A stretch of 14,244 nt of DNA from Ichthyophonus hoferi. Taxonomy: Eukaryota; Opisthokonta; Ichthyosporea; Ichthyophonida; Ichthyophonidae. Below the pieces are notes generated by a model. The model was not told the origin of the DNA, did no database searches, and saw only the letters and a list, made by a program, of their open reading frames with translations. Below, piece by piece: positions 1 to 8,499 of the stretch. A program made the translations under genes and the position numbers. The stretch is taken from positions 11,726-25,969 of the forward strand of contig NAOQ01000847.1 in the NCBI GenBank assembly GCA_002751075.1, in the 5' to 3' direction. Within the stretch, counting starts at the first letter, position 1, and every line of letters begins with the position of its first letter.

Positions 1-1
1 T

Positions 2-469
2 CAGTCTGGGAAAGGCTCTTCCAGATTATGGCGTACAAGACTTCATAAGGGAGGCAACATGTCTTTAAGTTCTGAGGAATCGTGTGCATTTAAATCAGCC
101 TTTTCATCTCCCGCACCAGCTAACAGTCCACTTTATAGACCGGTAGATTCCAGCTATGACCATTTTACACCACCACTTTCCCTTTCGTCTACACCGTCTT
201 TGGATTCATTTAATAATAGCACCTTAAACTCTACATTACAGGGGTTTTTGGTGGACAGTATGTTTGACACAGCTTTAGACTGCCAAACATCCAATCCCTT
301 TCTTGACCTAATAAGTTCAATGCCCAATGATGATCTAACCACATCCTTAGCAGTAAAACCCTCCCTGGCAAAGGCTCCATCTGACCTTTCAACATGTAGT
401 ACTGAGGTAGATACTGAGCAGTACATGAGTGATTTATGTTTTTCGACACCTGAAGAATGGCTCCTATAA
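2..469 (+). CDS. 3' end of a Ser/Thr-rich acidic protein (5' partial)
   Basis: I do not recognise this gene. The frame is open from the window edge (codons starting at position 2) to TAA at 467-469, giving 155 residues. The first in-frame ATG is at 59, but the frame stays open upstream, so the true start or last splice junction may lie outside the window. The segment before the ATG is basic (RLWRTRLHKGG). The rest is rich in Ser, Thr, Pro, Asn and Asp, lacks any membrane span, and carries acidic-hydrophobic patches such as NPFLDLISSMPNDDL. It ends in STPEEWLL. That composition resembles transcription-activation regions, but this is inference from composition only. A polyadenylation hexamer follows 94 bases after the stop. 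A pyrimidine-rich CTCTTCCAG at 16-24 could be an acceptor, which would make this a terminal exon. Confidence 0.6.
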   Translation, partial: QSGKGSSRLWRTRLHKGGNMSLSSEESCAFKSAFSSPAPANSPLYRPVDSSYDHFTPPLSLSSTPSLDSFNNSTLNSTLQGFLVDSMFDTALDCQTSNPFLDLISSMPNDDLTTSLAVKPSLAKAPSDLSTCSTEVDTEQYMSDLCFSTPEEWLL

Positions 470-562
470 GAAAATTTTAAGACAGTTGCATAATATAGAC
501 AAGAACACAATCATAGAGAGAAGATATAGTACAAATTAGCTAGTTTTGTAAAATATACATCT

Positions 563-568
563 AATAAA
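563..568 (+). terminator. AATAAA polyadenylation hexamer
   Basis: A perfect AATAAA lies 94 bases downstream of the TAA stop of the first gene, in AT-rich DNA. The spacing suits a 3' end processing signal for that gene. The hexamer is common in AT-rich sequence, so position is the main support. Confidence 0.45.
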
Positions 569-2900
569 CACTAATATACAAAAAGCAACCGAGGTGAAAT
601 TGACATAGTTTTTTAATTTGTTGCTTAAATTAGTCAAGATGCTTGACACTGAATATAACAAATGAATTACTATATATAATAAATTAGTTATCTTTTTGAA
701 GTGGCAACATGTATTTCATTAGTATATTCTGATTTTTATTTGCTTGTGCTTACCTTTGTATGTTTTAATATAATTCTTTTTTTTGGAAATAAGTTGTTGC
801 GCAGTCTAGTTAATAATTTTTCGTCTTAATTTGTATGATATCTAAACGTAGGTTAAATGTTATGAGACTCTTTATCTCACTATTCTTAGAATTTTACTTT
901 TATATCATTTTCAGTGTGCTCTCCTTAGTAAAGATTATGCATTTTGACTACTAAAGTGCCATATCAATAATGATATACCCATGTGCACCTACTTGTGGAA
1001 TGATATCTGTTCTTGTAAACAACATCATAATATGATATTTTATAAAGGATAACGTTGATAAGTTATTTGTTTGGTAAAAATACAGAAATATGAATGATAC
1101 TTTAATGTTTAGCCATAAAACAAATTACATAAACAAAAGCATTTTTTGAGAGTGTAAGGGGAAATAACTATATAGGGAGTACCATTCGTATTGGTAGAGG
1201 TTAAGAAATACGATAATTGCAATTTTTGACTATGGTTTAATAAAACATTGTATTTGATATGTCTATATTTGAGAAGTGGGGGTAATGGTGGAAATACTTT
1301 TATATACTTATATATACTTATATGATTACATGTCTACACCATTGTTTATTGTGTAAATAATATTTGTGTTTATACAAGTATGTACTGATGAGACTTAAGT
1401 TATACCAATGTATAGGTGCTAACATATTTTCAAGTCCCAAGATATTCCACACACATTCACTTATATTTCAATATATACTCAAACAATTTGGATATGTATA
1501 TATTTGCAAATTTATTTTCATACAATTATACTTAATAAGATAGAAATACAAGTACACGGACATAAACCACATCCACAATAACAGGTGATGTCCGTCAGTC
1601 TGGCATATCTACTTGGGAACGTGTACAAACGCAAGATGCGTTCGTCATACTTTATCAATAAACCCAATAAACATATTACAATTGCTTATTTTAGAGCTAA
1701 ATAAAGTCTGTGGAATATAAAGTGGAGAGAGTCCATCTTACCATCTTGAATAAATATTTACATAACATTAAACGAGTCCGACGTCTTCTTAGAACAATAA
1801 TATTTGCCTCAGACCTGTTGCAACTACTCTAGGACTCTAATAAGGAAAAAGACACAGTCTAATTCACTAAGGACGTTGATGAGTACTCTGAAGTTCTCAT
1901 GTTGAATTGTTATGTACCTGTTTTAAAGTGTATTTGAATGTTTTAAAGTAAAAATATATTTTCATTTATCAACTTATTTTGGGTAGAAGTCCCTTAGTGC
2001 ATAATGGCAACATCTTGTTAAAACAGGAGTATTTAATTAATTTAAATATTTCTTTATTAGCTATAAACATTTAATATTATTAGTAATTATTATTGCATAT
2101 GCAGCCTGTAAATATAGCTAGTGCAATCTATTGATGTTAAACGGCAACATAAAATTTAGGATTCTATTAAAATAGAACCAGCCAATGGTAGAGATCCTAC
2201 TACTATATAATAAGCTATTTCAGATGATAGGTTTTGGGGCCAGATAAAACATTGCGTAGGAATTCTTCCTAAGGCAAGTCCTGCTAATTTATTTAATATT
2301 AGGAGTATATCTTATCATATTTGTACTCCGTGTATGCAAAGGAACATATTAAAACGCCCCTTAATTTGGTATTCCTTCTCTTTCTAAACGAATATAGGTA
2401 ACAAGAACGCTCTTGTCTCTATTTACTATTTCCAACACATCCTTACGTAAAATTTATTACTTTAATGGGTGACAATTTTTATTAGATATTTTTATCGTAG
2501 TTAAAAATTGATTACTTGTGTATAGACACATAATAATTTGTCCCTTATTTACCTTAGGTATTTCTTTTTAACGCATGTAAAGAATAATAGATATTATGAA
2601 ACTAATCTAGCTTTAAGCTAAGTATTCAAATATATTAAGAGTTGTTAATATTACATAGGAATATTCCCTTATTAAGTGGAAATAAACTTAAAATCCAATT
2701 ATTAGCTTAATTTTTAGGACTATATTAAGCCATTGCTAGCCCAAAAGGCTGTGCACGGAAATAAATTGCTGGAATCAAAGCGTTCCATATCTTTTGTTAC
2801 AGCTTGTTCATTTATAATATAAGACCGAACCATCAAATAAGAACATGATAATATAAAATATGAAGATAAGATCAGACAATCTTAGTGGGCTTGGTGATCT
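569..2900. other. AT-rich intergenic region without a clear gene
   Basis: About 2.3 kb of AT-rich sequence. No open frame here has coding character together with splice or promoter signals that I could join up. It contains a tandem copy of the 10-mer TATATACTTA at 1301-1320 and three of four window copies of GGCAACAT. GC-richer islands lie near 1560-1640 and 1770-1880, and the first has short open frames on both strands. No transposon ends, target-site duplications or tRNA were seen. Confidence 0.5.
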
Positions 2901-2917
2901 GTCATGAATCGTACTAG

Positions 2918-2940
2918 CCAATAAGAATATTTATTATTGG
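2918..2940 (+). promoter_or_regulatory. CCAAT box pair upstream of the 3-kb gene
   Basis: CCAAT occurs at 2918-2922 and its reverse complement ATTGG at 2936-2940, about 55-75 bases upstream of a TATA box. NF-Y type factors bind CCAAT in either orientation at about this distance. The motif is short and frequent in this window, so the support is positional. Confidence 0.35.
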
Positions 2941-2993
2941 TCCTATTTAGGCTATTGCTTATATCACCTTAAACAAAGATTGGAAAGTGTGAA

Positions 2994-3002
2994 TATAAAA
3001 GG
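2994..3002 (+). promoter_or_regulatory. TATA box (TATAAAAGG)
   Basis: TATAAAAGG is a consensus TATA box. It lies 31 bases before the ATG at 3025 and 106 before the ATG at 3100. Transcription would start near 3025, so if the box is used the ATG at 3100 is the likelier translation start. The TATA-to-ATG distance would then match the one at the palmitoyltransferase gene in this window. Confidence 0.45.
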
Positions 3003-3024
3003 AACAAAAACAACGAATAAAGAA

Positions 3025-3813
3025 ATGCTAGTTTTCAGTCGTCACAATTTGCTGTTCTCAGTCGTCAACATCTACTGTTTAATTTGTGCACTTTATATTA
3101 TGTCTATAATTGTCAAAAAGTTTGAAGTAGATAATTCAGATTCTGTAATAGAACGCCAACTAGTTCAGTCTGATTTGTATTCTTCCAACAATAATAATAC
3201 CGCAGCTATATACACGCAACCACAATTAGATCATAATTATTACATATACAATATACCGCTGGGTAAGAAGCTAGAAGCTTCTATATCAATTGACTAACAG
3301 AGAGAGATTCAAGAGCAGCTAACTAAAGCTTCAGCCTGTCCTCTACTTGACAACTTTCACCTAATAGAACTCAATACAATAGATATTAGTCTTATTTCTA
3401 ATAATAAATGTTATTTAAGCATATAGTAAAAGTATTCATCTTATAATACGTTATGACTAAAGCCCAAAACTTAAGTTCTTCTAAAGATGCCATTTTTTCC
3501 AAGCACAGATTATTACTAACTGCCATCGCACAAGTCTGATTTTTGAGAATTGATAAGAAGATGAAAGTGTAACTTTCAACTAACTGAATAATTCACTGCA
3601 GCTAGTAACAATCTTCCCAGCAAGACACCTCTCTTGCCGGATTTAGATCTTGACTCCTCTTTAGATGATAGTCTTAGATCAACAACCCCAGAGGAGCAAT
3701 CCTCTTTTTACCAAGAATACAACAACCATCAATGCCATATATTATCATCAGCAACAATAATAATGACAATAATGTTATTAATATTATTAGAATACAAATT
3801 AAAACGTAATTAA
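3025..3813 (+). CDS. Probable two-exon gene, function unknown
   Basis: Not recognised. Exon 1 runs from an ATG (3025, or more likely 3100) to 3262, followed by the donor GTAAGA. The intron spans 3263-3601 (339 bp), with a consensus ACTAAC branch site about 20 bases before CTGCAG. Exon 2 runs from 3602 to TAA at 3811-3813. The phases agree (1 to 1), and G|CT forms an Ala codon. The product is 149 residues from the first ATG or 124 from the second. If the first ATG is used, a hydrophobic span (LLFSVVNIYCLICALYIMS) lies near the N-terminus. Then follow an Asn-rich stretch, an acidic block (LPDLDLDSSLDDSL), STTPEEQSSFY, and a hydrophobic C-terminus ending KLKRN. That hydrophobic tail is encoded by ATA/ATG/TTA repeats and could reflect a simple repeat or frame slip; another frame there reads SNNNNDNN. 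The gene may be real, decayed or missing further exons. Confidence 0.42.
3263..3601 (+). other. Predicted intron, 339 bp
   Basis: The donor is CTGG|GTAAGA. The acceptor is TTCACTGCAG, with the branch-like ACTAAC 20-25 bases upstream. Removing it joins two frames in phase and avoids the stop that the first exon meets at 3295-3297. Confidence 0.45.
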
Positions 3814-5091
3814 TATATACTATGAGACAAGTAAAATGTTCCTAGTAGTGAGATCATGGTAAATTAGTGACATCACATTAGTGATTCATTTGTATGTCAC
3901 ATAGAGTTTGCTGCGTAGAACGACTCTCTAAGTAACTGGTATGTGGTAAATTTTTGTGGTAACTGGTATCTATTAAGGATGTAACTTTATCTTCATCTTA
4001 TCGTACTCAACCTCAAGTAAGATATATACAGGTCTGAGATGAGTTTCGAGGTAAGTGTTTTAACTGATTTATTCTGTAGTTGTAGTGTAGGCTTAATAAT
4101 GTATTGAGTATTAGGGCCTTTGTCTCATCCATGATTATTGCAGTTATAAGAGAATAGTGGACATGCCTTGTATGTATCTTGAATTGCCTTTCACATACTA
4201 GAATCAGTCATGGAAAAATAATCAAATAAGAATATTTCAAGTTTTCATTGCATTGTCTAGCTTTTTATTTACGATGTATATATATATATATAACATGAAA
4301 TAGCCATATGAATATAAGGATATATATGCAAGTATATAATTCTTATCATTACGACCATATACCAGCAACTAATAACTTATGTGTTTATTTCATAATTTTT
4401 TTAAATACATGTAGATATAAATATGATAACCCATAAAGTTGTCTAAGCTCATCGACCATCTCAATCAATGCATAGAAATTAACCCTATAGAATATTATTG
4501 GCCCATAACACTTAGCCAGTAACACAGAGATAGATAAAGGATAGGTCAGTCCCTATTGAATAGTCAAAATAATCTCCTTTTAAAATATATATTAAAATCG
4601 GCCTTGCTGTTTTTTTTAATTATAAAAATTATTCATTCGTAATTTCAAAAACAAAATATTATAGCTACAATTTGGGTTTAAATGCATTCAGCAGTGCATA
4701 CTAACTGTATGTATCCATAGTCAACATTTAGTGCGTAGGTGTACAAAATATAATACAGTTTGAAAACAAAGCGGCTCCATTATCTAAAAGCAGAACACCA
4801 ACGATATATACAGGGATATATAAAACAAATGACAGTTCTTAATAAGGCTTCCATAGCATGAAATTAGCCTATTAGCCTGTACTAAATATAAGTTAAGAGG
4901 GTAGAGGGTATGTCCCCCCTGACTTATAGTATGAAGTCTGGGGTGATTGGGTCAATTGGTGACAACCAGTATGATCTAAATATAGAATATATACAACGGT
5001 TGCTAAGATATGTGTCTCTTTGCAATATAATGTATGCACTAGAACGCCACAGGTGCCACACCATGATTGGACCATGAGGGCAATTAAAATT
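3814..5091. other. AT-rich DNA between convergent genes
   Basis: About 1.3 kb separating the stop of the unknown plus-strand gene from the stop of the minus-strand palmitoyltransferase. It holds a (TA)8 run at 4277-4292. A small 39-codon frame lies on the minus strand at 4013-4132. A donor-like GAG|GTAAGT on the plus strand is at 4048-4056. I could build no convincing gene. No AATAAA was found on the minus strand just beyond 5092. Confidence 0.45.
4277..4292. repeat. (TA)8 microsatellite
   Basis: Sixteen bases of perfect TA repeat in intergenic AT-rich DNA. Confidence 0.8.
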
Positions 5092-5173
5092 TCAAGCGGC
5101 CAATGAGGTAACAGTATCTGGTGCCGCTCGGCAGATGGGGAATTGTATGCTATCTTCATCTTCTGAGGGATTT
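5092..5173 (-). CDS. Palmitoyltransferase exon 9: C-terminus
   Basis: Completes Arg481 (AG|A) and encodes residues 482-507, then TGA at 5094-5092. NPSEDEDSIQFPI resembles the GDG-x-SFP element that follows WLLPI in the family. The tail is much shorter than in animal ZDHHC20. The acceptor is TCAACCAATAG. Confidence 0.82.
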
Positions 5174-8100
5174 CTATTGGTTGATATGGAATTCATAGAA
5201 GGGTTAATTAGTGTCTGGTATGTGTAGGTTTCTATAAGTCTATATAGTGTAATGTATGCGTGTAGAGGAGGTATATATTTTTATATTGGTGGATGCTTAC
5301 TGATATCTTTGTATATTGTATGTGTATCATATTTTGATGCAGTATTCAGCCATCCGCGTTTGGGGTAATAGGAATATACGAGACCCTAGGTAGTGTGTAG
5401 CCTGTGTATATATGACCAGGCATTGGTCATAGAGGCAGTGTAAGGGAAAAGAGAGGAAAACAATAGATAAAAAACTGTATTCTTGATAAAAAAGGATGGC
5501 TACTAGGGAGGTAGAGAGAGGGTAAATGGGGAAGGGGGTAAGCCAATACCTAATGGGTAGCAGCCAATATAAGGCATTAGGACCCATGACCGCTGTCCAA
5601 TTGTTCCTCCATCCTACATCAAATCCATTGGGCTTCTTGGTGGGCTCAATAAAATGAGGATGGTATTGAGATTCTGTTGAGGATAATTGGTCAGATACAG
5701 AGTAGAACCCTTCTTTTTAGCGCGATAAGGTGAAAAAAATAACCAAACAAAAATGGATATTTCATTGTAGAGAAAATATAAATCATTTTCTCATATGTGT
5801 ATAGATGCAAGCATATATATATATGCCATATGTCAATCCCATTATAATCAGAAACATCTGTAAGCAAAGGTTACGCCTATATTAAGAAGCAGTCAGTTAA
5901 TGGTTAACGAGAGAGATAAGGAATCAATTACCGATAGTGGTTTGATTTAAAAGTAAAAGTTTAGTGTGGAACAAAGCGAGGCCAGTCACACATAGGAAGA
6001 AAATAGCTGATAGTACAAACAGGGCCAGGGAGGCAGTATGTTCATTCGATGCTTCTGGCTGTTAAAAAATAGGAGTGAGATATAGCAATAATACCATTCT
6101 CTTACACATAATCCATCTCTAGGTGGGCTCTCTCCTCTCCCTATAATATAAATATCACCCTGATCTAACTTATCCATGTCTTTCTAATAAATGTTATCAA
6201 TCATATGATGTGTGGGGTAGGTTCTGAAAGCGTATACGTTGATATTTGACTATAAATGTGAAATATGGGTATAGATAGATGCATCAGATAATGTTATAAT
6301 AGTTAGGGGGGCACTCTTGCATACATTGTCAGACTTATGTGTATATAGATGTTTCCCATATGGCACATGTGTTTATGTATGTATATATGTATGTATGCAT
6401 ATATAAATGTATAGATATATAGTCACATCTAGTAAAATATTTATATAAGAGGGATATTTCTCGGACTATTTATTGTTCGAACTCTATATATATATAAATA
6501 TGTGTAGGTGGCTTAATACATTAAAGATATATAGATAGATAGATAGATAGATGCATACATTGCTTGTGATGATGTATGCGTATATAATGGTATGCAAGCC
6601 TTATGTGTTGTGCCAACCATCCCACCACTCAACAATAGGAATCAACCACAACTACAATCTTATTTTTCCTTTCCCCTTGTCTCATTTCGTAAATATATAC
6701 ACATCCATACAGATACTACACATTATATAAACAAACACACATATACACAAAAAATATAAACCTTTTTAATCACATACCATGAAAACCTGAAGCATAAAAG
6801 GGGCTGCTGTGGCCATATACCATATAGTGGTCAAAGACGTAAACGTCACAAATTGCCAAAAGTACCTATGATTGGCTGCGCCTACACAATTGGCTATCCT
6901 GTGATACCAGGAGGAGGGGTTACCATGGCTACAAGCGGTATAAATATCTTTGTGTCTAATATGTGTAGTTGTATACGTAATATGTATATGCTGCAGTTTG
7001 AGAGGCATTGTAATAGAGGTATAGCTATTAGTATTGTAATGCGGAGATGAGTGTATCCCTACTGGTGTCCATTCCATTTCTATAGAACCAGCCCAATTAC
7101 AATTTTCTTATTTCTGTCTACCACCTTCCATGTAAAGCCACTACTCAGTGCTCATTAGCTATCACATCCCCTATCACTCACTAGTTCTATATTAATGCAT
7201 ATCTTTGCTAATAAAAATAGACACACTATACACTCTATCTTCGTTCTCCCCTTTTTCTTTCTAAGTCTTACCAAGGACAGTGGTGGTCGTATCGAAGGAC
7301 ACATCTGAAGAAGAAAAGCATATTATTCACAGATAGTATTATAAAGAGTCATTCTGGTTGGCAGCAACTATTTTTATCTCATCCCTGCCTACCCCCATAT
7401 AACTCACCTATCTTGGGAATACTTAGCATGCCTAACTCATAGATGTATGTGTATTTTTATGTGTGTACATGTGTATGGCACAATACTACCGCAAATTAGA
7501 TATATCTAATAAATTAGATAAATAATAATCTAGTTACCAAACTATAGCATTATATAGTAACCAATATCTATGCATCCATTTGCCCGCCTGCCTCTATATA
7601 CTAGGTCTACATAGCTATATCACATACGTATATATATATATACTCTAATGTCAGAAGGTAATATACAACACCATCACACAAATATACATAGACCTTGGTC
7701 GTATATATGAAGCTTTAGAACAATGCAGATGCTTATCTACATATATATAATAACACCATAATAAAATCTAAAAACAAAATAAAACAATAGAACGCAATGA
7801 AATAAGAATATCTAATACAAAACACTATATAATAATATATCCACATATTGCACTAAACGTCAGCCTGTGCTGTCTTTTACTTACCTTTTACAAGTAAAGC
7901 AGTGGTGGGATCTATCTGGTTTAAACAGAACACAGTGCAAACATAGACGCGGAGCTCCACTTGACTATTGGTTAATTACAGTTTAATTGCTAAGTATAAA
8001 ATATATCATATGCAACATACTATATTGGGCACATGTAAAAAACAATGGTTAATGTACACTTCCTTGTTTGGCTATGTATTATTTGGATGGTTCATTTTTC

Positions 8101-8459
8101 TAATTTGCTATAATCTATTTATAGATAACCTTTTGCCGTGGTTAAAAGTACTAACTAGTACCCAGCTTTTTCATTCTATTTCTTCCAATCAAAGTATAGC
8201 ACAAGAATATAAGCCTATCACATCTGTTTAACTACCCTACAATCTTAATCTAAATAATATTAAAAACATCACATAGGCCAATTGATAATATATTATTTTA
8301 TAAAACACATTATCAATGGCTACACGTGAATGATTATTAATGCCTTATAGCTAGATATTACATATAAAATGCAACAATCATATTCGAATAAATCCGCAAA
8401 GACCAGTCTGTAAATATTGTATTATATTGGCATGATATACCCTATTATATTATATTATA

Positions 8460-8499
<40 letters not shown>

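Noticed and set aside
154-510. 118-codon minus-strand open frame across the left gene
   Set aside because: Shadow of the plus-strand coding exon. It has no recognisable domain, and the plus frame has the better composition and a 3' processing signal.
1386-1393. CTGATGAG, the start of a hammerhead ribozyme core
   Set aside because: No GAAA element, closing stems or cleavage triplet sit at the needed spacing. A similar TTGATGAG near 1877 also lacks a usable stem II.
470-2990. A transposon or virus-derived element in the AT-rich intergenic DNA
   Set aside because: No reverse transcriptase, integrase or transposase motif, terminal repeat or target-site duplication could be found by eye on either strand.
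6475-6484. GTTCGAACTC, resembling a tRNA B box
   Set aside because: The flanking bases do not form a T stem, and no A box or acceptor stem was found upstream.
7389-7420. Minus-strand exon-like segment ending in the donor GTGAGT
   Set aside because: It ends in a phase that could join exon 5, but it codes YSQDR and lacks the Cys expected there. Exon 4 at 7885-7964 supplies the correct CK-R junction.
7889-7972. Direct join of exon 2 to exon 4 as the only splice form
   Set aside because: The phases permit it, but the product would lack the linker found in relatives, and a matching phase 0-0 exon is present at 8517-8618.
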